From positions 31,376 to 95,375 of the forward strand of contig JARRRD010000006.1 of the NCBI GenBank assembly GCA_037381085.1: 64,000 nucleotides of DNA, in the 5' to 3' direction. Below the pieces are notes generated by a model, which saw only the letters and a program-made list of their open reading frames with translations, did not search any database and was not told the origin of the DNA. Source of the DNA: JARRRD01 sp037381085. Its GTDB lineage: Bacteria > Nitrospirota > Thermodesulfovibrionia > Thermodesulfovibrionales > UBA6898. The translations under genes were made by a program, and so were the position numbers. Position 1 is the first letter of the stretch. The number at the start of each line of letters is the position of its first letter. Below, one piece after another: positions 52,636 to 61,352 of the stretch.

Positions 52636-53454
52636 ATGTTGCTCATGCCCGTTGCGCCGACTTTTTCGTCCCGATTTTCCATTGATATGCTGATAGACGC
52701 CTGTTATGTGACAAACACCGGCAAGGTGAGAAAAAATAATGAAGACAGTCTCCTGCTGAACGGAACTCTGGTCAGGGGCAGCATGAGCGGGATCGGGTCC
52801 GAAAGGTCCGAAGGCGACAGGCAGGTCTATATGGTAGCCGACGGTATGGGCGGTCACGCAAAGGGTGAGGTGGCGAGCGGGACGGTCCTCAACGTTTTCA
52901 AAGAGAGATATGCGGACCTTGACAGTGCTGAACACATCACGGAAGTGCTTCAGGCGGCAAAAGAAAGATTGAACAACCTTGTGGAGAAGGACCAAAGCAC
53001 ATTCGGGATGGGCACAACGGTGGCGGGGATGTTTTTCACCAAAGCAAAGGCCTTTGTCCTGAACTGCGGCGACAGCAGAGTGTATGAATCGGCCGACCAT
53101 CTCAGGAAGATCACGAAAGACCATTCCCTCGTCCAGGAACTTGTCGACAGCGGGACAATTACTGAAGAGGAGATGAGGACCCATCCGCAGAAGAATATCA
53201 TTACCTCGGCACTTATGGGAGATTTAAGGCGTGGTCTGCCCCTCTATTCCCTCGAAGAGACAAGAATAATGAAGGGGCAGAAGTTTCTCTTGTGCAGCGA
53301 CGGCCTGTGGGAAAGCCTGAGCGACCGTCACATGGCGGAATGTCTCGGGAAGAAAGGGATCAAAGAAGGTTTGGAGTGTCTCTTTCGGGATACCCTCGCC
53401 GCCGGTGCCTCCGACAACGTAAGCATCATCCTGCTTCAGGTGGCAGAAGTTTAG
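52636..53454 (+). CDS. PP2C-family serine/threonine phosphatase
   Basis: A 272-residue (or 255 from Met18) phosphatase. It has YVTNTGKVRKNNEDSLLL, VADGMGGHAKGEVASG, FGMGTTVAGMFF, LNCGDSRVY, KDHSLVQELVDSG, LCSDGLWESL and GASDNVSIIL, the metal-binding and core motifs of bacterial PP2C. No partner Ser/Thr kinase is seen in the window. ATG 52636 has GGACGGAGG upstream. Confidence 0.9.
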   Translation: MLLMPVAPTFSSRFSIDMLIDACYVTNTGKVRKNNEDSLLLNGTLVRGSMSGIGSERSEGDRQVYMVADGMGGHAKGEVASGTVLNVFKERYADLDSAEHITEVLQAAKERLNNLVEKDQSTFGMGTTVAGMFFTKAKAFVLNCGDSRVYESADHLRKITKDHSLVQELVDSGTITEEEMRTHPQKNIITSALMGDLRRGLPLYSLEETRIMKGQKFLLCSDGLWESLSDRHMAECLGKKGIKEGLECLFRDTLAAGASDNVSIILLQVAEV

Positions 53455-53460
53455 CCTGCC

Positions 53461-55017
53461 GTGAAGAAAGAGCACAGGGCAGATTGCCTGATTTCCATCG
53501 CAAACGCCGACGTCTCCAGGGAAGGCGAAAGGGTCCTGCACGGTATTTCATGGCGACTTATGCCGGGTGAAAACTGGGCGGTCATAGGAGCCAACGGCTC
53601 AGGCAAGTCGACGCTTCTGAAACTGATACGCGGCGACCTCTGGCCCGAACCGGGGCGGACCTCAAGCAGGGTGTACTGTCTCGAAGGCGAATGTCAGGAA
53701 ACCCCTCTGGGCATCAGGAAGCTTATAGGGCTCGTCGACCCCGAACTTCAGGACCGCTACATCAGAAACCGCATCGACATCCTCGGGGAGGAGGTTGTCC
53801 TCACAGGCTTCTTTGACAGCGTCTGGCTGCAGGAAAAACCGTCTCCGTCCATGGTCAGGTCGGCCCGGCATCTGAACTCGCTCCTGGATCTGGACGGACT
53901 GAGAAAGAGGAGTATCCTCACGATGTCGCGCGGCGAGGCGCGGAAGCTTCTCATCGCGAGGGCGCTCGTTTCCGCTCCCAGGGTACTCTTGATGGACGAA
54001 ATCTTCAACGGCCTCGACCGCCGTGCCCGGAAACAACTCTCCGGACTCCTGGAAAAGACGATGCACAGGGATACTCAGTTCGTCCTCGCAACACATCGCA
54101 TGTCCGATCTCGGCCCTTTCATAACCCACGTCGCGCTCATGAAAGAAGGCAGGATATTCAGACAGGGCAAGAGGGACCTGGTCATTACGCCGGATAACAT
54201 GGGAAAGATCCGGGGTCTTCCGGTAACGGCAAAGACAGCCCGGATGAACATGGCGGCGACTGCCAGGGCAAACAAGGGACCGTCGGACAACAGGCGCTCC
54301 CTGATAATGATGAGAAGAGTGAACGTTTACATCGACGATAAGAATATTCTGCGGGATATCGACTGGGAGATGAAGGCCGGCGAGAACTGGGCCGTTTTGG
54401 GGAAAAACGGGGCGGGGAAATCGACATTCCTGAGGCTTATTTCAGGCGGTCACCGTCCCGCATCAGGCGGAAAGATCAGGAGGTTCGGCAGAGGGAATTC
54501 GGGGAGCATATGGGACATTAGAAAGAAGATCGGATATATCTCTCCGGAGCTTCAGGCGGAATACGACGAAGATATGACCGGTGAAGAGGTGGTCCTCTCG
54601 GGCTTTTTCTCGAGTGTAGGCCTTTACAGGTCGGTGACCACCAGGCAGAGACGGATCTCGGGAGACCTGATGCGGCTCCTTGGCATAGAAAAACTCGCTC
54701 GGAAGAGGGCAGGCAGGATGTCTTACGGGGAATTCAGAAAGGTCCTTATCGCGAGGGCGCTTGTAAACGAACCGGCCCTGCTCCTTCTCGACGAACCATT
54801 CAGCGGCCTCGACCGGCCGTCTAAAAAGGACCTTGCGCAGTTCATCGGCAAGGTATCACGGAACTCGACGGGGGTGGTTCTCGTTACCCACCACAGGGAC
54901 GAGATCATAACTTCGATCAGTCACGTCCTGGTCCTGGACCGCGGCAAGATCACCACACAGGGCCGCAAAGAGGAAGTCCTGAGAGATGATGTTTTGTCCG
55001 CATTATACCTGGAATAG
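53461..55017 (+). CDS. Tandem ABC ATPase (ModF/PhrA-like)
   Basis: A 518-residue soluble protein with two ABC domains. The first has Walker A GANGSGKSTLLKLIRG, MSRGEARKLLIARAL and Walker B VLLMDEIFNGLD; the second has GKNGAGKSTFLRLISG, MSYGEFRKVLIARAL and LLLLDEPFSGLD. The ABC signatures deviate from LSGGQ (MSRGE, MSYGE), as in ModF/PhrA proteins of the molybdate-transport neighbourhood. No membrane partner is encoded nearby. GTG start six bases after the phosphatase stop, with which it is probably co-transcribed. Confidence 0.82.
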   Translation: MKKEHRADCLISIANADVSREGERVLHGISWRLMPGENWAVIGANGSGKSTLLKLIRGDLWPEPGRTSSRVYCLEGECQETPLGIRKLIGLVDPELQDRYIRNRIDILGEEVVLTGFFDSVWLQEKPSPSMVRSARHLNSLLDLDGLRKRSILTMSRGEARKLLIARALVSAPRVLLMDEIFNGLDRRARKQLSGLLEKTMHRDTQFVLATHRMSDLGPFITHVALMKEGRIFRQGKRDLVITPDNMGKIRGLPVTAKTARMNMAATARANKGPSDNRRSLIMMRRVNVYIDDKNILRDIDWEMKAGENWAVLGKNGAGKSTFLRLISGGHRPASGGKIRRFGRGNSGSIWDIRKKIGYISPELQAEYDEDMTGEEVVLSGFFSSVGLYRSVTTRQRRISGDLMRLLGIEKLARKRAGRMSYGEFRKVLIARALVNEPALLLLDEPFSGLDRPSKKDLAQFIGKVSRNSTGVVLVTHHRDEIITSISHVLVLDRGKITTQGRKEEVLRDDVLSALYLE

Positions 55018-55079
55018 CGACAATAGAGCACCCTCACCTCCTCGCCTTATGATATCGTGAGAGCGGCGGAATCATCGGC

Positions 55080-55295
55080 GTGAAGATCAATGCGGGTCTG
55101 GACAGCGAGACGATTAAGGAACTGGAGGGATGGAATGCGTCACCATTTCCGGGTCATCACTGGAAGCAGACGATCATTCTTGTTCTCGAAAGTGCAGGAT
55201 CGGGTCTCTCGATAGCTCGTGTTGAGCTATCGAGAGAGTTGTGGTCAAGAGTTCTTCCTGTACTCCACGAAATCGTAACTCTGAGCAGTGAATGA
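55080..55295 (+). CDS. Small hypothetical protein
   Basis: A 71-residue frame from GTG 55080 (MKINAGLDSETIKELEGWNA). No family recognised. It contains the 14-bp hairpin at 55205-55237 within codons for LSIARVELSRELW, which is unusual for a coding sequence. Only a weak ribosome site (GGCGGAA) is seen, so it may not be expressed. Confidence 0.35.
   Translation: MKINAGLDSETIKELEGWNASPFPGHHWKQTIILVLESAGSGLSIARVELSRELWSRVLPVLHEIVTLSSE
55205..55237. repeat. 14-bp perfect inverted repeat with 5-nt loop
   Basis: TCTCTCGATAGCTC, loop GTGTT, GAGCTATCGAGAGA. It has no U-run on either strand. Confidence 0.7.
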
Positions 55296-55452
55296 AGTAC
55301 TAAGGGAATTCGCCAGAAAATAGTATGAAAGTGCTAAAATGTGAACTAATTTATGGAAACTCTATAATCATTTGTTAGCTGCCAGTCAAACCCCACAGGT
55401 AATTGAAGAGCTGGAGCTCTATTGTTAATTGTAAGTCTTGCGACTCCGCCCG

Positions 55453-56136
55453 CTAGCTGGATACCTTGAAGATTTCGAGGATAGAGAAAGAGCAGATGGC
55501 AATGGTCAACGCGCAGGCGGCCCTGAAAAGCTGTATGGGAAGCTCGGCTATGGGTTCTACTATAAGGCCTCCGAATACGGCATAACAGACAAAGGCGATT
55601 CCGGTGATGACAAGTCCGTTGGTAAGTCTAGGATGCCCTATGACCTTCATCGAGTTGGCAAGGCTGAAAAAGGCCATACCGCTTATCAGAGATCCAAAAA
55701 AGCCGAAGCTGCGTCGGGCGATAAGTCCGGCTGTCCGTATATGGGGGGGCCCTGCAATCAAAATGTAGGCGGCGTAGCCGATAAAAAGAAGTATGGGCAG
55801 TGACCTGTAAATATTTCTTTTCTCGCTCCTGTAAGTCAAAAGGGTGACTCCGAATTGCAAGAGAAGAACGTATGAAGTAATCAGGAACGACTGGGACAAT
55901 ATGATCAATACCTCGGACTCTCTGGCTCCGCTTGTCCTCAGAATAAATCTCAGCCAATCTGTGAGTTCCGTTAACCCGTGCACAAGTCCGAAACCGGCAA
56001 GCATATAGAAAGTGGTAACAAAGGCGATTGAAGATGCTTTCCTCGTTCCACGAAAAACAACGAAAGACATTAACAGAAAGCTTACGCCATAAATGAAGTA
56101 TATGTAGAACAGGGGCTCAGTCAAGACCCGCTTCAT
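55453..56136 (-). CDS. Seven-helix membrane protein resembling a kinase sensor domain
   Basis: A 227-residue membrane protein with seven hydrophobic helices: LFYIYFIYGVSFLLMSFVVF, SSIAFVTTFYMLAGFGLVHGLTELTDW, VLIILSQSFLITSYVLLL and so on. This pattern is one I recall as the N-terminal sensor part of histidine kinases in Nitrospirota and Deltaproteobacteria, but here it stands alone without PAS or kinase domains. It follows the 83-residue gene by 14 bp and probably shares its promoter. Function unknown. Confidence 0.6.
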   Translation of the reverse strand: MKRVLTEPLFYIYFIYGVSFLLMSFVVFRGTRKASSIAFVTTFYMLAGFGLVHGLTELTDWLRFILRTSGARESEVLIILSQSFLITSYVLLLQFGVTLLTYRSEKRNIYRSLPILLFIGYAAYILIAGPPHIRTAGLIARRSFGFFGSLISGMAFFSLANSMKVIGHPRLTNGLVITGIAFVCYAVFGGLIVEPIAELPIQLFRAACALTIAICSFSILEIFKVSS

Positions 56137-56150
56137 CCAACTTTCTCCCG

Positions 56151-56402
56151 TTAAGAGCAGTAAGTAGTGTACAGCTTATCCATCTCCGCCCGGAGTCTTC
56201 CCGCCTCTTCTTTTGTCGCGAAGACGGAAACCGCCGACAGAATATTCCTGGTCAGGGTCTTGCAGTCGTCGGCAGTGAGATCTGCTTCATCCTTGTTGAA
56301 TTTCGACAGTTGATTTCCGATGATTGATCGACAGGCAATTTGACCTATAAAAGCCCCCATGACTGCTTCCAGCTGCGCGATGAAGTCAAGTCCTTTTCCC
56401 AT
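56151..56402 (-). CDS. Small helical hypothetical protein
   Basis: An 83-residue, mostly helical protein (GLDFIAQLEAVMGAFIGQIAC ... ADDCKTLTRNILSAVSVFA then TKEEAGRLRAEMDKL). Not recognised. It has its own promoter: TTGACA (56440-56435 on the minus strand) and an AT-rich -10 region before ATG 56402. It precedes the seven-helix protein, so the two may work together (inference). Confidence 0.5.
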   Translation of the reverse strand: MGKGLDFIAQLEAVMGAFIGQIACRSIIGNQLSKFNKDEADLTADDCKTLTRNILSAVSVFATKEEAGRLRAEMDKLYTTYCS

Positions 56403-56445
56403 TATGACTATATTAATATTAATGAAACAGTGCTTGTCAATGTCA

Positions 56446-56468
56446 CACCGAAAACGCCGGTTTCGGTG
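56446..56468. repeat. 8-bp inverted repeat between phosphoribosyltransferase and small-protein genes
   Basis: CACCGAAA, loop ACGCCGG, TTTCGGTG. No U-run follows on the minus strand, so it is at most a weak terminator for the phosphoribosyltransferase gene. Confidence 0.5.
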
Positions 56469-56495
56469 AGGATTTCTCGGCGATAGACAATAACC

Positions 56496-57179
56496 CTACA
56501 GGCGCAACTGATCTTTCAGGATTGTCAGAACATCTTCGTCAGTGAGGTCATGCCAGCTCCTGTAGGCATCAGCGACAGCAAAAGAATAACCGCTCCTCAC
56601 ATTGAGACAAATGACTTCACTGGTTTCGGGGAGGATTTTCTTGATCGTCCTCTCGGGCCCTGTAGGGACAGCAACAATAAGCCGGCAAGGCATTTTCTTT
56701 TTTATGTACTTAAGAGCAGCGAGCATGGTATAGCCTGATGCGAGCCCGTCATCAACGACAATGACGCTCCTGTCCTTGCATGAGGGGAAGGGCCTCCCTT
56801 TCATGAAGAGGCGATCTCTTTTCCGAATCATCTCCTCGGTCTTTTTGATCTGAGCCTCAACCTCTTCTTCCAGCAGCCTCAAATGACTCAGCAATTCTTC
56901 ATTGAGGATAACCTCTCCATCAGGTCCCATAGCGCCAAACCCGGCTTCGGGATTAGAGGGGATCTGGAGTTTCTTTACAACAATGATGTCCAGCTGTATA
57001 GCGAGCGCCTTCGCTATTTCGGCTGCAACGGGCAGACATCCAGAAGGAATCGCAAGGATAAGGGCACCTGTGCCCTTATATTGAATGAGCTTCCCTGCAA
57101 GCAATTTCCCCGCGTCACGTCTGTCCTCGAAAACGTATTTTCTGTCTCTTAGGGCATAATCCTCCACGAACTCATTCAT
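56496..57179 (-). CDS. Phosphoribosyltransferase-domain protein
   Basis: A 227-residue protein with the PRPP-binding loop VIVVDDGLASGYTMLAAL and an N-terminal hood LILAIPSGCLPVAAEIAKAL. A coiled insert (RLLEEEVEAQIKKTEEMIRKRDRL) sits between. Such proteins form a predicted family near COG1926; the real substrate is not established. The FEDRRDAGKLLAGKL opening is typical of that group. Confidence 0.8.
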   Translation of the reverse strand: MNEFVEDYALRDRKYVFEDRRDAGKLLAGKLIQYKGTGALILAIPSGCLPVAAEIAKALAIQLDIIVVKKLQIPSNPEAGFGAMGPDGEVILNEELLSHLRLLEEEVEAQIKKTEEMIRKRDRLFMKGRPFPSCKDRSVIVVDDGLASGYTMLAALKYIKKKMPCRLIVAVPTGPERTIKKILPETSEVICLNVRSGYSFAVADAYRSWHDLTDEDVLTILKDQLRL

Positions 57180-57853
57180 AAGTTACTTCTATCACAATAT
57201 ATGGCAGTACAACGGGATATAAATGATGATTTCCGCTTGTTATATTCGGAACTATGATCGCGTATAAAAATGTGAAGTTCAGGAAGGATCGTAAATTGCA
57301 GGCCGGGGGATTGCTCTCGCTCTCTGCCTGGTACAGGGCAAATTCCATCAAGAATCACATATGGCCTGGCCGGATCTCGGGCCTCGCGATGTCTTCCACG
57401 CGGGAGGCCTTCAGTCGCAGACGCAAAAGTTCTCTGAGTAATATATGCATGTCCTTGCCTGGAGCGAGTCTCAGGAAAAGAGAGTTTTGTCCTCAACGCA
57501 CCTCTTGATAGTCTTTTGAGTAAGATGCTGTTCGAGAATCTCTAAGAACGGCTCGAATTTGCTGTCTTCTGACTTTTTCAACGGATTACGACTATGATAC
57601 GATATATCCATGAGGGGCGGGGATTCCTGTCGGACTTTAGTAATTGACCCAGCCTTGGCAAAGGGATTCAAATGTTAAAGCCCAAAGAGGTGGTTGGTGT
57701 CGCGCCGCAGATCCTGCCTGCTAGTGTTTATGTTCTTTAGAAATCCTTAATTTTTGCGATTGGTCGTAACTCACGGTAAGTCGGTGAAATTGATAGAGAG
57801 TGGATACGACGACCCTATATCTTCTCTCTTGCTTCGGCAATGCTGCCTCTGTT
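57180..57853. other. Degenerate intergenic region
   Basis: Minus-strand fragments such as FEPFLEILEQHLTQKTIKRC and MHILLRELLRLRLKASRVED lie in different frames, suggesting a decayed gene that I cannot name. No RNA or repeat seen. Confidence 0.35.
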
Positions 57854-57985
57854 TTACAGCGTCTTTATAGCCTTACCTGCCGTAAACTTCGGAACCTTCC
57901 CCGCCTTGATCTTGATAGTCTCTTCGGTCCTCGTATTTCTGTCTTTCCTCGTTGCCCTCTTACGGCATATCTTCCTTTTTCCGCA
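57854..57985 (-). pseudogene. HU-like protein, C-terminal remnant
   Basis: The minus strand reads RATRKDRNTRTEETIKIKAG then KVPKFTAGKAIKTL and a stop, which is the DNA-arm and C-terminal part of an HU protein (compare RNPxTGExIKIxAxxVPxFxAGKALK). An in-frame stop lies ten codons upstream and the N-terminal helices are missing. Confidence 0.6.
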
Positions 57986-58045
57986 TTATCAACCTGGTGA
58001 CGCCACGTCGCCTGTTGGCATAATGAAAGGCTTAGGGCGGGACTA

Positions 58046-59317
58046 CTAGAGAAGCATCTCCTGGCCTTTGGCCTCTCTCTTTTCGAACTTCCCGAAGATC
58101 TTTATCTTCCCGTATTCACCGTCAAAACCGGGCGAGACGGCTATCTCCCCGGCCCTCACCCTTGCAACGGCTTCCGCGACAGCTGAAAATCCCGCGGCAC
58201 CTATCTCCTCCACCGGAAGATCCATGAGTATCCTGAATTCGTTTCCAAGTGATTCGAGCATATCCATGTATGCCTTATTCACGGTCCTGCTGTTCACCCC
58301 TGTCTTTTTCACTTCGGCGACAATTTCGGGCAACGGGACCAATGAACGGTAAGGGTCCACACCGGCAAGTCCGGCACCTGCCTCTCTGTCCGCCAGCCTT
58401 TGCACCCTGTGCATCACGCCCACTGTCAGTCTCTTCCCGCAGACGGGACAAAGATAGTTGCGGCGCACTGTCTCCTCCGGAGACAGGCATACGCCGCACG
58501 TCCTGTGTCCGTCGTAATGATACTTGCCCTCTTCCGGAAAAAATTCTATCGTCCCGGTCAGACCCTCCCCTTTAGTGATCGCCTTCATCACTGAGTCACA
58601 GGAAATCTCCGTATCGAGTATATTGGCTTCCCTCCCCATCTTGGCTGGGGAATGGGCATCCGAATTTGATATAAGGCTAAGGCCGTCCAGGGCTGACAGG
58701 CGCCGGTTCATCGGAGGATCGGACGACAGGCCGGTCTCTATGGCACTGACATGGGGGGTCAGCTCCTCGAAACATTCTTCAAGCGAATCAAAACCGGAGG
58801 CGGCCCCGAAAACAGAGAAATGAGGAGTCCATGCGTGTGCCGGTACAAGCACGGCGCGGGGAGAAGAATCGAGGACCATCTTCAAAAGCTCCTTCGAGTC
58901 CAACCCCAGTATGGGCCGTCCGTCCGACCCCAGATTTCCCACCCGGGCAAGGCCTCTGCTTATCCGCTCCGCCGCTACAAAGTCAGGAACGAAGACAAGA
59001 TTATGCACCTTACGGGTCCTTCCGCCCTTCTTGTATATGCAGCTTATCTCGACCGAGGGGAGGAAGAAGACATCGGACCTGCACGAATCCGGGATATCTC
59101 CGGCTTCGTACTCCGTTTTCAGCACGAGGAGGCCGTTGTCCGCCCGTTCCAGCTTTTCCTCAAGTTCCTTCATCCAGCCCGGATGTGTAAAGTCACCCGT
59201 TCCAACTACCGTAATGCCCTTTAACTGTGCCCACCTCCAGATACCCTCGGGAGACATATCCCTGCTCGTTGCGCGTGAGTATCTTGAATGGACGTGCAGG
59301 TCGGCGATAAAACGCAT
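58046..59317 (-). CDS. EndoQ-like PHP-domain nuclease
   Basis: A 423-residue protein. The PHP domain starts MRFIADLHVHSRYSRATSRDMSPEG, with further metal residues in GTGDFTHPGW, VPAHAWTPHFS and LISNSDAHS. A zinc ribbon follows (CGVCLSPEETVRRNYLCPVCGKR) and then a helical C-terminus with a helix-hairpin-helix-like DLPVEEIGAAG. This order matches endonuclease Q, which nicks DNA 5' of deaminated bases such as uracil or hypoxanthine. It is known from archaea and a few bacteria. Assignment is by domain order, moderately strong. Confidence 0.8.
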   Translation of the reverse strand: MRFIADLHVHSRYSRATSRDMSPEGIWRWAQLKGITVVGTGDFTHPGWMKELEEKLERADNGLLVLKTEYEAGDIPDSCRSDVFFLPSVEISCIYKKGGRTRKVHNLVFVPDFVAAERISRGLARVGNLGSDGRPILGLDSKELLKMVLDSSPRAVLVPAHAWTPHFSVFGAASGFDSLEECFEELTPHVSAIETGLSSDPPMNRRLSALDGLSLISNSDAHSPAKMGREANILDTEISCDSVMKAITKGEGLTGTIEFFPEEGKYHYDGHRTCGVCLSPEETVRRNYLCPVCGKRLTVGVMHRVQRLADREAGAGLAGVDPYRSLVPLPEIVAEVKKTGVNSRTVNKAYMDMLESLGNEFRILMDLPVEEIGAAGFSAVAEAVARVRAGEIAVSPGFDGEYGKIKIFGKFEKREAKGQEMLL

Positions 59318-59368
59318 GACGGATTATACCACGAAGCAGGGATACGAGCCGAAAGGGTCCACTATCAG

Positions 59369-59815
59369 TCATGAGTGGTCCCGGTCACGCCGAAACAAGA
59401 GGCAGACGGCCTGAGCCAACATACCGCCGACAGTATCAATCCCGACGTCGACAACTGAGGGGGTCCTGCCTGCTACAAACATCTGATGGAACTCATCGCT
59501 TGCCGCATACAATGCGATGATGATGACCGAGTACAACACCGCCCGTCGGGCAGGCAGGTCCGCCCGGCCTTTTCCGAAAGCCCAAAAGAGCAACAGCCCC
59601 AAGATAAAATACTCGCTGAGATGTCCGCATTTCCGGATCAGCCCATGGATGAAATCCACCTTGCGGTCCGACATATGCGGAAAGAGGAACCGGATAGCCG
59701 GCTCAATGAACCTCGACGTTTCCGCGGACGCGAATGAGCCAGTCGACATCAGGAAGATGACGCACATCCACAGGAAGACAGGCAGCCAGTATCTGAATTT
59801 ACCGGAGCAATTCAT
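59369..59815 (-). CDS. VanZ-family membrane protein
   Basis: A 148-residue protein with four hydrophobic segments and the VanZ signature RKCGHLSEYFILGLLLF and ASDEFHQMFVAGRTPSVVDVGIDTVGG. VanZ homologues confer slight teicoplanin resistance in enterococci; in most bacteria the role is unknown. It lies next to the EndoQ-like gene on the same strand. Confidence 0.88.
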   Translation of the reverse strand: MNCSGKFRYWLPVFLWMCVIFLMSTGSFASAETSRFIEPAIRFLFPHMSDRKVDFIHGLIRKCGHLSEYFILGLLLFWAFGKGRADLPARRAVLYSVIIIALYAASDEFHQMFVAGRTPSVVDVGIDTVGGMLAQAVCLLFRRDRDHS

Positions 59816-60056
59816 GACCCAGATTATGTTACATTTCTCAATTACCTGTTACCAGGCATAAGATTCTCCGAAAAGCGCGGAAGGGGCAGCGAAAAATGTC
59901 TTGTAGCGACACCTTACAGCCCTTCAGAGGGGTCTGCCGGCCATTTTTCGGAAGTCACCAGGCGTTGGGTCCTCATTTATGTGGAAGATGGATAAATCAT
60001 GTCGTCATTACAAGACTTTTTCGATGTCCCTTCCGCGCTGCTTTACGACGTTAAGA

Positions 60057-61238
60057 TTATTTCTTCTTCCTGCGACGCTTCCGGAACTTTTCCTCGTACG
60101 CCTCGGGACTCACTTTCTTCAGACATTCCGGACATATGCCGTGGGTAAAGGTGGCATCAGAATGCTCCTTCACGTAGTCTTCGACTTTCTTCCAGTACCC
60201 CTTGTCATCACGAATCTTCTTGCACCAGGCGCACATGGGCAGAAGCCCTCTCAACGTCTTGATCTTCTCCAGCGCATCCTGAAGCCCGACAATGAGTTTT
60301 TCCCTCTCCTCCTCGGCGAGTTTCCGCACCGTAATGTCCCTGTCAAAGGCGAGGACATACTTATGGTTCCCGAGTTCCAGCAAGCCTGCGTTTATCTCCA
60401 CGGGAAACATGGTGCCGTCTTTCTTCATATGGGTAATTTCCGCCTTCATCCATTCACCTTTCAACATCCGGCGGATCCTGGAAGGCACCTCCCGGGCTGC
60501 GTCGGGGGCATCCAGATCAGTGATACGCATGGACAGCAACTCATCGACCGAGTAGCCGTGCATTTCAGCGGCGGCCCTGTTGGCCGCCATAATCCTGCCT
60601 GTCTCCCCGCCCTCTGCATCAAGGATGAAGATGGCGTCTCCGGCACTCTCAAACAGCATACGATAACGCTTTTCGCTGTCCGAGAGCTCCCTCTCCGTTT
60701 TCTTGCGTTTGGCGATATCCTTCCGGAGCCTTTCATTTGTCTCTTTCAATGCTGCAGTGCGCTCGTCAATCAACTCCTCAAGGTGCTCACGGTAGTTCTT
60801 CAGTTCATTTTCGGCCCCCTTGCGCTCCGTAATGTCCTGCCAGATTACCTGAAAGACCTGACGCCCCGACAATTCCATGGCCTTGGCGATCACATGCACA
60901 TCTCTTATATCTCCCGTCTTGGCCCTGTGTCTCACCTCAAACTCGGCCTTTCCCTTCCTTGACACGCTCCGGATACTGGCCTTGATCTTTCGGGGACTCT
61001 GGAACGGGTCAATGTCGCTCAGATGGAGCCCCGCAAATTCCTCCCTCGAGTAGCCCAGGTCCCGGTGGGCCGCTTCATTGAATTCAATGATAGCGCCTTT
61101 CGTGTCTATCAGCAAAATCCCGTAAGGAGACTCTTCGAAGATGGCCCAGTACAGGAGCGCGGCGTCGCCAACCGATTTCCTCCTGTTGGTCCGCACACTC
61201 TTGAATCCGCTTTTCCCCGGTCCATTTGTCTTCTTCAT
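60057..61238 (-). CDS. PAS-PAS protein with C-terminal CxxCKKIRDD module
   Basis: A 393-residue soluble protein. The first PAS is at about 28-140 (YGILLIDTKGAIIEFNEAAHRDLGYSREEF). A coiled coil spans about 140-185. The second PAS is at about 190-310 (RYRMLFESAGDAIFILDAEG). A second coiled coil leads to MCAWCKKIRDDKGYWKKVE and FTHGICPECLKKVSPEAY, then a basic tail KFRKRRRKKK. No kinase, GGDEF or DNA-binding domain is present, so the Cys-rich tail is probably the output part. The same tail ends the membrane protein at 38445. Confidence 0.8.
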   Translation of the reverse strand: MKKTNGPGKSGFKSVRTNRRKSVGDAALLYWAIFEESPYGILLIDTKGAIIEFNEAAHRDLGYSREEFAGLHLSDIDPFQSPRKIKASIRSVSRKGKAEFEVRHRAKTGDIRDVHVIAKAMELSGRQVFQVIWQDITERKGAENELKNYREHLEELIDERTAALKETNERLRKDIAKRKKTERELSDSEKRYRMLFESAGDAIFILDAEGGETGRIMAANRAAAEMHGYSVDELLSMRITDLDAPDAAREVPSRIRRMLKGEWMKAEITHMKKDGTMFPVEINAGLLELGNHKYVLAFDRDITVRKLAEEEREKLIVGLQDALEKIKTLRGLLPMCAWCKKIRDDKGYWKKVEDYVKEHSDATFTHGICPECLKKVSPEAYEEKFRKRRRKKK

Positions 61239-61352
61239 TCAGTCGGCACCGGCTCCCGCAAATTTCCTTTAATCATGCCATTTCCCTCCATCGGTCCAAA
61301 GAAGGCCCCTGAAAACATCTTACCAAAACTTGCCGCCGCTGTCTTTCCGTCA

